From Succiniclasticum ruminis DSM 9236 (GTDB lineage Bacteria; Bacillota; Negativicutes; Acidaminococcales; Acidaminococcaceae), in contig NZ_FONL01000002.1 in NCBI RefSeq assembly GCF_900112895.1, forward strand, positions 1-64,000: a stretch of DNA of 64,000 nucleotides. Reading direction: 5' to 3'. The notes beneath the pieces were generated by a model, which worked only from the letters and a program-made list of their open reading frames with translations, ran no database searches and was not told the origin of the DNA. Both the position numbers and the translations under genes were made by a program. Positions 7,837 to 16,241 of the stretch are shown piece by piece (position 1 is the first letter of the stretch; every line of letters starts with the position of its first letter).

Positions 7837-9351
7837 TTATCTGTAAAATTTATTCAACGCTTCCACCAGGCCATCGATGGTGTAGGTTTCGGCGCATACG
7901 GTCGGTTTCAGTCCGTTCTTCTCCATGGTTTTGGCTGTGATGGGGCCGATGGCGGCCAGGGTAACGTCTTTCAGCAGCTCTTTCTCGCTGTCCAGCGCTT
8001 TTAACAGGTTGGTCACGGTGGAGGAACTGGTGAAGGTGATGCAGTCTACCGCTTTATTCTTTAACGCGTCTACCAGTTCTTCCTTGTTTTCGCAGTCGCT
8101 GACGGTCTGATACACCGCAACCACATCCACGTCGGCGCCGGCCGCTTTTAAGGAGTCCGGCAGCACGTTGCGGGCTTCTTTGGCCCGGGCCAGCAGTACC
8201 TTGCTGCCTTTGTGAAGCTGGGGCAGCAGGGTGTCAACCAGGTCTTCCGCTTTGTAGGAGGCGGGGATCAGATCGGCTGTCAGTCCGTAGGCGTTCAGCA
8301 TGTCAGCCGTTGCGGAGCCGATGGCCGCGATCTTGCAGTTGGCAAAGGCGCGGGCGTCCTTGCCGTTCTGCAGCAGCCGGTCAAAGAACAGGTCTACACC
8401 GTTGGCGCTGGTGAAGATGACCCAGTCATAGGAAGCCAGGTTTTTCTGTGCCGCATCCAGCGGCGCGAAGTCGTCCGGGTCCGTAATCCTGATGGCAGGC
8501 ACTTCCATCACCCTGGCGCCTTCCATTTCCAGTTTTTCCGTCAGTACGGAAGCCTGGGCCCGTGCGCGCGTTACTACAAAAGTTTTTCCAAAGAGAGGTT
8601 TGGTCTCGAACCAGCTGAGGGAGTCCCGCAGTTTTACTACTTCGCCTACGATAAAGATGGCAGGCGGTTTCATGCCGGTGCGTACCACATCTTCATACGC
8701 GTTGCCCAGTGTGGTAACGAGGGTACGCTGTTCCGGGTGGGTGCCCCAGCGGATCAGGGCGGCAGGGGTATCGGCCGGCCGGCCGTTTTCGATTAATTTG
8801 GCCGCAATGTTCTTCAGGTTTTCCACGCCCATGAGGAAGACCAGCGTATCGACGCCGGTGGCCAGGCCTTTCCAGTTGATGCCGGATTTTTCCCGGGACG
8901 GGTCTTCGTGGCCGGTGATCACGGCGAAGCTGGCGGCTACCTTCCGGTGGGTAACCGGGATGCCGGCGTACTCCGGTACGGAGATGGCGCTGGTGATGCC
9001 CGGAACGAACTCAAAGGGGAGGTTGTTTTCTTTCAGCAGCAGGGCTTCTTCGCCGCCCCGGCCGAAGACGAAAGAGTCTCCGCCTTTCAGACGGGCTACG
9101 GTTTTGCCTTCCGCAGCCAACTTTACTAACAGTTTGGAAATGTCTTCCTGCTTCATCACATGGTTGCTGGAGGCTTTGCCTACGTAGATGCGTTCCGCTT
9201 CCGGGTTCACCCAGCTTAAAATGCGGGGGTCGGCCAGACGGTCATACACCACCACATCGCAGGCGGCCAGGCAGTCCCGGCCTTTTAAGGTCAGCAGGCC
9301 CGGGTCACCGGGGCCCGCGCCGATCAGATACACTTTACCGGTTTTGTTCAT
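7837..9351 (-). CDS. cobA-hemD: Fused uroporphyrinogen-III C-methyltransferase / uroporphyrinogen-III synthase
   Basis: 504 residues. Start at the ATG at 9351 (AGGAA upstream); an earlier in-frame ATG at 9468 would reach deep into hemC and adds an unrelated basic leader. Residues about 1-245 are the SUMT domain: GKVYLIGAGPGDPGLLTLKG, VVYDRL, GDSFVFGRGGEE and YAGIPVTHR. Residues about 250-504 are the HemD domain, opening with FGKTFVVTRARAQ and holding WVIFTSANGV and ITFTSSSTV. The chain closes hydroxymethylbilane to uroporphyrinogen III and methylates part of it to precorrin-2, so flux toward heme or cobamide/siroheme divides here. This fusion is known from Firmicutes. It follows hemC by 13 bases. 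Confidence 0.95.
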   Translation of the reverse strand: MNKTGKVYLIGAGPGDPGLLTLKGRDCLAACDVVVYDRLADPRILSWVNPEAERIYVGKASSNHVMKQEDISKLLVKLAAEGKTVARLKGGDSFVFGRGGEEALLLKENNLPFEFVPGITSAISVPEYAGIPVTHRKVAASFAVITGHEDPSREKSGINWKGLATGVDTLVFLMGVENLKNIAAKLIENGRPADTPAALIRWGTHPEQRTLVTTLGNAYEDVVRTGMKPPAIFIVGEVVKLRDSLSWFETKPLFGKTFVVTRARAQASVLTEKLEMEGARVMEVPAIRITDPDDFAPLDAAQKNLASYDWVIFTSANGVDLFFDRLLQNGKDARAFANCKIAAIGSATADMLNAYGLTADLIPASYKAEDLVDTLLPQLHKGSKVLLARAKEARNVLPDSLKAAGADVDVVAVYQTVSDCENKEELVDALKNKAVDCITFTSSSTVTNLLKALDSEKELLKDVTLAAIGPITAKTMEKNGLKPTVCAETYTIDGLVEALNKFYR

Positions 9352-9364
9352 TGCAGTATTCCTT

Positions 9365-10288
9365 TCATAAAATTTCATCCAAAATCTCTTTGCCGCCGTT
9401 GTCCAGCATGCGCTTGCCCAGCGTCTGCCCCAACGCAACAGCGTTTGTTGCGTCGCCGTCGATTTCATCCCTGAGCAGGGTGGAGCCGTCCAGGGAGGCG
9501 ATGATGGCGGTTACATGCATCTTTCCATTTTCAATAATATCCGCGTGTACGCCGATGGGTACCTGACAGCCGCCTTCCACCAATCCCAAAAAGGCGCGCT
9601 CCGCGTCGGTACAGCTTTTGGTAGCAGGGTGGTTCAGGAACTCCAGCATGGCCCGGACTTCTTTGTTATCGGTACGGCATTCGATGGCTAACGCGCCCTG
9701 GCCTACTGCGGGAATGCAAAAATCGCAGGGCAGGGTCTCTTTGATCCGGTCCCCGTAACCGAGACGGGTGAGGCCTGCCGCAGCTAAGATGATGGCGTCG
9801 TACTGGCCTTCATCCAGCTTGTGCAGGCGGGTGTCCACATTGCCCCGCAGGTCCCGGATATCCAGGTCGGGACGTTTTGCCAGCAGCTGTGCCTTACGCC
9901 GCAGGCTGGAAGTACCCAGCACCGCGCCCGCAGGCATCTCTGCAAAAGAATTGTACTTGTTGCTGACAAAAGCATCGCCCACAACAGCACGCTCCGTAAT
10001 GGCGGTCAGGCAGAGACCGTCCGGCAGCTTTGTGGGCATATCCTTCAGGCTGTGGACGGCCAGGTCAACTTCACCGTCCAGCAGCGCGGTTTCGATTTCT
10101 TTGGTAAACAGTCCCTTGCCGCCGATCTTGGACAGGGGAACGTCCAGGATCTTGTCGCCTTTGGTGACGATCTTCTGCAGGCGGACTTCACAGTTGGGAT
10201 ATTCTTTTTCCAGACAGCTTTTGATGTAATTGCTCTGCCAGAGGGCCAGCAGGCTTTTCCTAGTTCCAATAGTTATAATTTGTTTCAT
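9365..10288 (-). CDS. hemC: Hydroxymethylbilane synthase (porphobilinogen deaminase)
   Basis: 307 residues from the ATG at 10288, which has GAGG about twelve bases upstream; the ATG at 10315 has no RBS. Polymerises four porphobilinogens to hydroxymethylbilane. Seen: IGTRKSLLALWQ at the N-terminus, KGLFTKEIE, the AVHSLKDMPT catalytic region, GTSSLRRKAQL, LRGNVDTRL and the dipyrromethane cofactor Cys in VEGGCQVPIGVHA. The first 29 bases overlap the end of hemA, suggesting coupled translation. Confidence 0.96.
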   Translation of the reverse strand: MKQIITIGTRKSLLALWQSNYIKSCLEKEYPNCEVRLQKIVTKGDKILDVPLSKIGGKGLFTKEIETALLDGEVDLAVHSLKDMPTKLPDGLCLTAITERAVVGDAFVSNKYNSFAEMPAGAVLGTSSLRRKAQLLAKRPDLDIRDLRGNVDTRLHKLDEGQYDAIILAAAGLTRLGYGDRIKETLPCDFCIPAVGQGALAIECRTDNKEVRAMLEFLNHPATKSCTDAERAFLGLVEGGCQVPIGVHADIIENGKMHVTAIIASLDGSTLLRDEIDGDATNAVALGQTLGKRMLDNGGKEILDEIL

Positions 10289-11570
10289 CGTCAGGATTAT
10301 CCTCGTCTTTGTCATCTAACATAAAAAAGCGGCTGATATCTGTTTTCACATGTTCTTCTTCTTCCGTGCCGGCGGCCTTGTTGATGTTGATCATGGGGTC
10401 CCGGAGGAACTTGTACATGAGCCGTTCGCTCATCACTTCAATCTTGTGCTGCTGTTCTTCCGTCAGTTCCGGCATCTTGCGCAGGGTCTTGGCCAGGATG
10501 CGCTCCCGCAGGAAGTCGAATTTGTCGTGGAGGCGTACCATGACGGGCCGCATGGAAAGATAACGCAGCCGTTCCTTCAGGGTTTCGATGTCTTCTTCAA
10601 TCAGGAACCTCGCTGCTTCCGCGTCCTGGTTCCGCAGCTCTTTGTTGGTATCCACCACGTTCTTCAGGTCGTCGATGTTGTACAGGACCACTTTGTCCAG
10701 GTCCGTAACTTCCGGATCCACGTCACGGGGCACGGCGATATCAATGAGCACCAGGGGATTGGGCTTCACCCGTTCCTCCAGGGCCAGGGCCAGCTGGTCG
10801 TGATGGATGATGTAGTGGGTGGCTCCGGTGGAGGTGATGACGATGTCGGCGTTGATTACGTGATCGATAAAGTCATCAAACCGGATGACGGAACCGTTGA
10901 ACTTGTCTGCCAGTTCCTTTGCGTGATCGTAGCTGCGGTTGGTGACGAAAATGGAAGGGGCGCCTTTGTCCATCAGATGCCGGGCGGTGAGTTCGCTCAT
11001 CTTGCCGGCCCCGATGACCAGGATATCGGCGGCGCTCAGGTCGCCAACCACTTCGATGGCCAGGTCTACGGCAGCGGAAGAGACGCTGACGCTCCGGTAG
11101 GCAATCTGGGTCCGGGTGCGGATCTTCTTGCCTGAGGAGATGGCCTGGTTAAAGATCGTATTGAACATGACAGAAGTGGTGCCTGAGGTACGGGCCAGAT
11201 GATAGGCGTCCTTTACCTGGCTCAGGATCTGTCCTTCGCCTACGATGAGGGAGTCCAGGCTGCTGGCCACCAGAAACAGATGACGGACGCAGTGGACACC
11301 GGTGAGGGTGTAAAAGTATTCTTTATTAAAGGCTTTGCCGGCAATGCGTTTCACCGCATTGTGCAGCGCTTCCATGCCGTCTTCCGGTTCCTGGGCCACC
11401 AGATAAAGCTCCGTGCGGTTGCAGGTGGAAAGCAGGACGGCTTCGGAAAAGTCATCGGACTCTTTCAGCAGCCGCAGCACGTGCTTGATCCGGCTGCGTG
11501 AAAAATTGAATTTTTCACGGATTTCCACAGGGGCGCTCTTATGGTTCAGCCCCAATACGATTAACTGCAT
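10260..11570 (-). CDS. hemA: Glutamyl-tRNA reductase
   Basis: 436 residues. Uses NADPH to reduce glutamyl-tRNA(Glu) to glutamate-1-semialdehyde, the first committed step of the C5 pathway and usually its control point. Seen: GLNHKSAPVEIREKF, the catalytic Cys in LLSTCNRTELY, VGEGQILSQVKDAY, the NADPH-binding VIGAGKMSELTARHL and a C-terminal helical dimerisation region (MSERLMYKFLRDPM). The ATG at 11570 lies within the end of the upstream gene (32-base overlap), with AAGGAG eleven bases before it. The C-terminus is acidic and Asn-rich. Confidence 0.96.
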   Translation of the reverse strand: MQLIVLGLNHKSAPVEIREKFNFSRSRIKHVLRLLKESDDFSEAVLLSTCNRTELYLVAQEPEDGMEALHNAVKRIAGKAFNKEYFYTLTGVHCVRHLFLVASSLDSLIVGEGQILSQVKDAYHLARTSGTTSVMFNTIFNQAISSGKKIRTRTQIAYRSVSVSSAAVDLAIEVVGDLSAADILVIGAGKMSELTARHLMDKGAPSIFVTNRSYDHAKELADKFNGSVIRFDDFIDHVINADIVITSTGATHYIIHHDQLALALEERVKPNPLVLIDIAVPRDVDPEVTDLDKVVLYNIDDLKNVVDTNKELRNQDAEAARFLIEEDIETLKERLRYLSMRPVMVRLHDKFDFLRERILAKTLRKMPELTEEQQHKIEVMSERLMYKFLRDPMININKAAGTEEEEHVKTDISRFFMLDDKDEDNPDDETNYNYWN

Positions 11571-12195
11571 CTAAAATGTTCTCCTTTGCCTGCTGCAGAC
11601 GGCCTTGCTTGACCAGTTGCAGCAGCTGATTTGTGAGAGTATTTCTCCAGAATTCCTGTCTGGCCCGGGGACCCGGCAGGCGTTGTTTGACGGTTTCCCG
11701 CTGTTCATCCAGAAACGCGGCGAAGACGGCCATATCGTCGCCGTACTGTTGCCGCAGATCCTCCAGCAGCAGGTGGGTGAGGCGGGGGTTGCCTCCCGTT
11801 GCGGCGGAAAAATGCAGGCTGCCGTTGTCATAGGTTCCCGCTACGGTAAAGTTTCCCGCGTCCGGGTCATCCGCAACGTTCAGCAGGCAGTGGTTTTCCT
11901 TCGCTTCCCTTACGACCGCTGCGTTGACATTGCGGTTGTCTGTGGCCGCTATGACCAGGAACGCGTGTCTGATATCGCCTGTTTCGTAATCACGCCGGCA
12001 CAGGGTCAAAGCAGGAAATGTACTCTGTAATGCTGCGATTTCAGGAAGAATTTCCGGCGCGATGACGGTGACCGCGGCTCCGGCTTCCAGCAGGGATTTT
12101 GTTTTGCGCAGCGCCACGCTGCCTCCGCCTACCACAACGCAGCGGCGGTTTTCCATATTCAGCTGTACTGTGTAACGAAACTGATTGTACGCCAT
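11539..12195 (-). CDS. Precorrin-2 dehydrogenase / sirohydrochlorin ferrochelatase (CysG N-terminal type)
   Basis: 218 residues. Oxidises precorrin-2 to sirohydrochlorin with NAD and, in bifunctional members, inserts iron to give siroheme. The Rossmann motif CVVVGGGSVALRKTKSLLEAG and ATDNRNVNAAV, followed by NVADDPDAGNF, are typical. Start set at the ATG at 12195 with GGAG five bases upstream; the GTG six bases earlier is too close to that RBS. It is the first gene of the minus-strand tetrapyrrole operon and overlaps hemA. Whether it chelates iron, cobalt or neither cannot be told from sequence. In this position it would draw precorrin-2 made by the CobA domain toward siroheme or cobamides. 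Confidence 0.9.
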   Translation of the reverse strand: MAYNQFRYTVQLNMENRRCVVVGGGSVALRKTKSLLEAGAAVTVIAPEILPEIAALQSTFPALTLCRRDYETGDIRHAFLVIAATDNRNVNAAVVREAKENHCLLNVADDPDAGNFTVAGTYDNGSLHFSAATGGNPRLTHLLLEDLRQQYGDDMAVFAAFLDEQRETVKQRLPGPRARQEFWRNTLTNQLLQLVKQGRLQQAKENILDAVNRIGAEP

Positions 12196-12567
12196 ACACA
12201 CTCCGGTCAGATTATACTTCTTCCGCTTTGTCCTAATTTCCGCTTTGTTATAAAAGCAAAACAGAATTGAACTTAAAAAATGTATGTATTCTGTATATAG
12301 AAATAGTCATTATATTTTACCACAAAACTTATATTATTGTTACCTGTTTTTGAGCATTTCTTCATAATTTTATAAGGATTTTTTGTGAAATCATTTAAAA
12401 CAACCGTTCAAACTCATTTCTTAACAAATAACCCGGCGGTGTGTTATAATATAATGAAATGCGGATTATTCATTTCTGTACCTTACTCTCACGCAATATG
12501 ACTCTCACACAAGCGCGTTTAATCCGTGTTTTCAGTAATAATTACATTTCGGAAAGGACCCAAAATC
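12196..12567. promoter_or_regulatory. Divergent intergenic region between hem operon and nitroreductase gene
   Basis: AT-rich, 372 bases, no gene seen. The rightward promoter is listed separately. For the leftward hem operon, TATAAT on the minus strand at about 12309-12314 is the best -10 box but lacks a good -35 box. No riboswitch or clear operator was recognised. Confidence 0.4.
12421..12450 (+). promoter_or_regulatory. Promoter for nitroreductase gene
   Basis: TTAACA (12421-12426), an 18-base spacer and TATAAT (12445-12450), with an extended -10 TGT directly before it. Predicted leader about 110 bases. Confidence 0.6.
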
Positions 12568-13065
12568 ATGAACATTATTTTCAAACGTAAGAGCGTGCGC
12601 ACGTATCTGGATATTGACGTGGATGATGTAACAGTGGAGCAGATCATCCGGGCAGGCATGGCGGCTCCTTCCGCCAAGAATCAGCGGCCCTGGGAGTTTT
12701 ATGTGGTGCGCAATAAGGAAACGCTGGCCAAACTGGCAACCTGTACTCCTTACGCAAGGCCTGTGGCAAATGCTCCTGTAGCCATCGTGGCCTGCTACCG
12801 TACCAAGGGTATTTTTGAACCGATGATGACCCTGCTGGATATGAGCTGCTGCTGCGAGAACATGCTGATCCAGGCTGCGGCTTTGGAGATGGGCTCGGTG
12901 TGGCTTTCTTTCGCGCCCCATCCGGAACGGCAGGAACCGGCCAAAAAGGTCCTGAACCTGCCGGAAGATCTGGAAGTGTTCGCTGTCCTGCCGGTTGGCT
13001 ATCCCCAGGGACAGGGCAAGATCATTGACCGTTTTGATCCGGCCCGCATCCACTGGGAAGAGTAA
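12568..13065 (+). CDS. Nitroreductase-family protein
   Basis: 165 residues from the ATG at 12568, with GGAAAGGA ten bases upstream; the in-frame ATG at 12526 adds an unrelated leader. FMN-dependent NAD(P)H oxidoreductase fold: FKRKSVRTYLDIDV at the N-terminus, the FMN-phosphate region AGMAAPSAKNQRPWEF, and the dimer/FMN segment AAALEMGSVWLSF. It is short for the family, a form common in anaerobes. The physiological substrate is unknown. It stands alone between the hem operon and a secreted repeat protein. A weak hairpin around 13091-13125 before TTTTT may terminate it. Confidence 0.88.
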   Translation: MNIIFKRKSVRTYLDIDVDDVTVEQIIRAGMAAPSAKNQRPWEFYVVRNKETLAKLATCTPYARPVANAPVAIVACYRTKGIFEPMMTLLDMSCCCENMLIQAAALEMGSVWLSFAPHPERQEPAKKVLNLPEDLEVFAVLPVGYPQGQGKIIDRFDPARIHWEE

Positions 13066-13190
13066 GAAGGCTGCGTGTCTGCCGGTTCACTCACAGAGTA
13101 AGCGGCTCTGAGTCTGCCATTTTTAAGACACAAGACGGTGTTATAATTCATATCACAGGAAACAATATGGTATGATGGGAGGTAACCTGT

Positions 13191-13568
13191 ATGAAAAAGA
13201 AGATTGCTCTCGCGGTTCTGGCTGCGTCCGTCCTTTTCTCCGCATCCGCTTTCGCGTCGGAGAACGTTCTTGCTCCTTCACCGGTGGGACAGCAGCAGCT
13301 GGTTCCTTACGGCGCTGTCAGTAAGGACGGCTATTTTAAAGGCATCCGCCTGGCCGGCAAGGTGAAAGTTGTAAAGAACTTCGGCGATATCAAAGTGCAG
13401 GTTGTAAAGAATTTTCCTGACCTGAAAGTGAAAAAGGTATCCAATTTCCCCAACAAGATCGGTGAATGGCAGTTTGTGGAGAATTTCCCTGACTTCACCG
13501 TCCAGTTTGTTGACAACTTCCCGGATATCAAAATCCAGTATGTGGATAATTTCCCCGGTGTGCCGTGA
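13191..13568 (+). CDS. Small secreted tandem-repeat protein (resembles '7(1) septoil knot' domain proteins)
   Basis: 125 residues. Residues 1-22 are a signal peptide (KKKIALAVLAASVLFSASAFA). Residues about 57-125 are imperfect 11-residue repeats of the form K-V-x-x-V-x-N-F-P-D-x: KVKVVKNFGDI, KVQVVKNFPDL, KVKKVSNFPN, then after an insert with Trp, QFVENFPDF, TVQFVDNFPDI and KIQYVDNFPG. No Cys residues. From memory this matches proteins labelled 7(1) septoil knot domain, a small all-beta fold without an assigned role; a profile search would settle it. RBS GGGAGG lies eight bases before the ATG, and TATAAT at 13142-13147 is a possible -10 box. The next gene starts 14 bases later, so the two may be cotranscribed. 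Confidence 0.75.
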   Translation: MKKKIALAVLAASVLFSASAFASENVLAPSPVGQQQLVPYGAVSKDGYFKGIRLAGKVKVVKNFGDIKVQVVKNFPDLKVKKVSNFPNKIGEWQFVENFPDFTVQFVDNFPDIKIQYVDNFPGVP

Positions 13569-13582
13569 TAAAGGCCTGAATA

Positions 13583-14677
13583 ATGAACAGTAAGATTTTT
13601 AATTTTCATTCTTGCAGATATTTGTTTATAGCGGCTGCATTTGTTGCCGTACACAGCGCGCAGGTGTGGGCTGCTCCTAACGTGCAGGCGGATTCCGCGA
13701 TCCTGATCAATGCCCGGAACGGCGCTGTGATTTATGAAAAGAATGCGGACACCCGCCGTTCTCCCGCCAGTCTGACCAAGGTGATGACCTGCATCCTGGG
13801 CCTGGAAGAAAAAGGCACGGACTCCATCTTCAATATCAGCATGGCTGCTGCCGCTACGGAATACTCGGACCTGGGTATGAAGGGCGGGGAAAAGATAATT
13901 TCCGGCGAACTGATGCGGGGCATGATGATGGAGTCTGACAATGGCGCCGCAGTAGTGGTAGCGCAGAATGTCTCAGGCAATATCCTGAAGTTTGCGGACC
14001 TCATGAACGCAAAAGCGAAAGAGCTGGGCTGCCGGAAGACCCATTTCAGCAATCCCCACGGGCTGACGGCGAAGTGGCATTACACCACCGCAAGGGATAT
14101 GGCGAAGATTGCGGCCTATGCCATGAAGAATCCTGATTTCCGGGATATCGTCAGCACTAAGAGTTCGGTCATACACTGGGCATCTCCTTCAAACAAAACA
14201 TATAAGGCGGATAACACCAACCGGCTGCTTGGTTTCTATAGCGGCGCCAACGGGATCAAGACCGGCTGGACCAGCGCTGCAAAAGGCTGTCTGGCTGCCG
14301 CGGCGAAACGTGATGATATCGAACTGATTGCCATTGTACTGAAATCGCCTGACGGGAACTCCCGTTTTGCGGATGCCAGATCGATGCTTGATTACGGTTT
14401 TTCCGTAGGCGGGAAGGGCAGAATCGTTGTTGAGAAAGCAGCGAAACCGGCTTCCCAGCGTGTCCCGTCAGTAAAGAAACCAGGGGCTTCGTCCGCGCCT
14501 TCCGTATCGAATAAGCCAACAGCGACAAATCAGCCGGTAACAGCGGCGCCTTCCACAACAAACCGGCCCGCTTCCGCAACGGTTCCTGTCGCAACAAATA
14601 AGCCGGCGACAGCAAAACCCGCTGTTGTTTCCGGGAAACCGGTACGGATGCCCATAGTACGGAGACCTGGCGCGTAA
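13583..14677 (+). CDS. D-alanyl-D-alanine carboxypeptidase (PBP5/DacF type)
   Basis: 364 residues. Trims the terminal D-Ala from peptidoglycan pentapeptides in the periplasm. A signal segment (1-30, ending QVWA) precedes a penicillin-binding domain with all three motifs: Ser63-Leu-Thr-Lys66, Ser118-Asp-Asn120 and Lys226-Thr-Gly228. After about residue 270 there is no recognisable PBP5 C-terminal beta domain or amphipathic anchor. Instead a tail of about 90 residues is rich in Pro, Ala, Thr and Lys (repeated TNKPAT/TNRPAS units) and could be a flexible wall-spanning linker. It lies 20 bases before a MurP-like permease. Confidence 0.92.
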   Translation: MNSKIFNFHSCRYLFIAAAFVAVHSAQVWAAPNVQADSAILINARNGAVIYEKNADTRRSPASLTKVMTCILGLEEKGTDSIFNISMAAAATEYSDLGMKGGEKIISGELMRGMMMESDNGAAVVVAQNVSGNILKFADLMNAKAKELGCRKTHFSNPHGLTAKWHYTTARDMAKIAAYAMKNPDFRDIVSTKSSVIHWASPSNKTYKADNTNRLLGFYSGANGIKTGWTSAAKGCLAAAAKRDDIELIAIVLKSPDGNSRFADARSMLDYGFSVGGKGRIVVEKAAKPASQRVPSVKKPGASSAPSVSNKPTATNQPVTAAPSTTNRPASATVPVATNKPATAKPAVVSGKPVRMPIVRRPGA

Positions 14678-14697
14678 TCCCATTAGAGGTTTAAAGC

Positions 14698-16149
14698 ATG
14701 GATAACCAGCAGATTGCCCGTTCCATTCTCGCTGCAGTCGGGCCTGAAAACATAACAGAGGCCTATAACTGTATGACGCGGCTCCGGTTGCGTGTCAGCG
14801 CTGTGACCGTGACGAAAGAACAACTGAAAAAGATTGCCGGCGTGAAAGGCGTGATTCTGAACGACGGGGAGATTCATGTAGTTCTGGGCCCCGGCAAAGC
14901 GGAAAACGTGGCAAAGGAATGCAAACGGCTGTTGGCAGAGCAGGAGAAGACAAAAGCTGCGGCCCAAACAGTTGGCGCAGAGCCTGCCGCTCTTTCTGCC
15001 AGTCATTCTGTCTCTGAAAATCCAAAACCGGCTCCTGCAGAAATACAGAAACCGGAGAACAAAATCGGCGACGGCAAAGCGCTGCATGCCGAAATCAAAA
15101 AGAGAAACAGCCGGTCTGTTTTGAAACGCATGCTGCAGCGGGTGGGGCATATCTTTATTCCGCTGATCCCTGCTTTCATCGGCTGTGGTCTGCTTACCGG
15201 ACTTGTCAGCCTGTTGCTGAAGATCAGTCCTGAGCTGGCAGGCAATTCCTATATACAGTATCTGAAACTGGCGGGCGGTTCCATTTTTACGGTGCTGAAT
15301 GCTTTTATCGGGTTGTACGCCTGCAAGGAATTTGGCGGCACCCCGGCTTTAGGCGGCGCCATGGCGGCGCTGCTGACTGCTCCCGGTCTGGCGGATATTA
15401 CCTTTATGGGAAGTCCGCTGATTCCCGGACGGGGAGGCATCTTTGCTTCTCTGCTGGTTGGCGCGGCCACGGCCCTGATTGAAACAAGGCTGCGCAAACG
15501 CATTCCCGAATCTCTCAGTCTGTTCCTGACGCCGCTGGTTACGATTACAGTGGTTGCCCTGGCCGGCCTTTTCGTTTTTCAGCCTCTGGGAGGCGTCCTG
15601 TCAGATGTGCTTAGTTATTATACAGTACATTCGATCCAGACAGGTGGGGCGGTCACCGGTTTTGTCATCGGCGGTCTCTTCCTTCCCATCGTCATGGTGG
15701 GGGTGCATCACGGACTGACCCCGATCCATGCGGATATGCTGGCCTCCATGGGCATGACGATTCTGTTGCCCATCGCGGCTATGGCTGGCTGCGGGCAGGT
15801 AGGGGCATCCTTTGCCGTATATCTGAAGAGTAAAAATAAAATGCTGCGGCGCACCATTTTAAGTTCGCTTCCCGTTGGCATGCTGGGTATCGGTGAACCT
15901 TTGATCTACGGGGTTACCCTGCCGCTGGGCAAGCCTTTTGTCTGTGCCTGTATCGGCGGCGCTTTCGGTGGCGCCTGGCAGGCGTATCACGGCATCGGTT
16001 CCTATGCCCTTGGGATTTCCGGCATCCCCCTGGCAGCCGCTACCAATCATGTACTGTTGTATTTGATTGGCGTTTTGATTGCTTATCTTGCGGGTTTTGC
16101 CGCAACCTGGGTGGCAGGCTTTGAGGATCCGCCGGAAGAAGAAAAGTAA
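14698..16149 (+). CDS. murP: PTS permease EIIBC, MurP-like (N-acetylmuramic acid type)
   Basis: 483 residues. Residues about 1-80 are the EIIB domain with the phosphorylated Cys25 in NCMTRLRLRV and the GVKGVIL and VVLGPGKA segments. A Pro/Ala/Lys-rich linker (about 85-135) leads to the ten-helix EIIC glucose-family domain, with LIPAFIGCGLLTG, VGVHHGLTPIHADM and GIGEPLIYGVTLPLGKPFV. The last stretch and the EIIB motif resemble E. coli MurP closely as I recall it. No EIIA domain is fused, so a glucose-type EIIA must act in trans. MurQ (the etherase) is not nearby. Sitting behind a carboxypeptidase gene, it fits peptidoglycan recycling, but sucrose- or GlcNAc-type relatives are not excluded. Confidence 0.75.
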   Translation: MDNQQIARSILAAVGPENITEAYNCMTRLRLRVSAVTVTKEQLKKIAGVKGVILNDGEIHVVLGPGKAENVAKECKRLLAEQEKTKAAAQTVGAEPAALSASHSVSENPKPAPAEIQKPENKIGDGKALHAEIKKRNSRSVLKRMLQRVGHIFIPLIPAFIGCGLLTGLVSLLLKISPELAGNSYIQYLKLAGGSIFTVLNAFIGLYACKEFGGTPALGGAMAALLTAPGLADITFMGSPLIPGRGGIFASLLVGAATALIETRLRKRIPESLSLFLTPLVTITVVALAGLFVFQPLGGVLSDVLSYYTVHSIQTGGAVTGFVIGGLFLPIVMVGVHHGLTPIHADMLASMGMTILLPIAAMAGCGQVGASFAVYLKSKNKMLRRTILSSLPVGMLGIGEPLIYGVTLPLGKPFVCACIGGAFGGAWQAYHGIGSYALGISGIPLAAATNHVLLYLIGVLIAYLAGFAATWVAGFEDPPEEEK

Positions 16150-16156
16150 AACGAAC

Positions 16157-16195
16157 AAAGCCCTTACGCAATTTGCGTAAGGGCTTTACTTTTAT
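16157..16195 (+). terminator. Terminator after PTS gene
   Basis: A 13-bp perfect stem (AAAGCCCTTACGC against GCGTAAGGGCTTT) with a 5-base loop, followed by ACTTTTATTT. The flanking A run lets it serve the convergent minus-strand gene too. Confidence 0.88.
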
Positions 16196-16241
16196 TTAAG
16201 CGTTAATTAAAACAGAAAGATTAGCAGGGCCGGGTAAGGCT

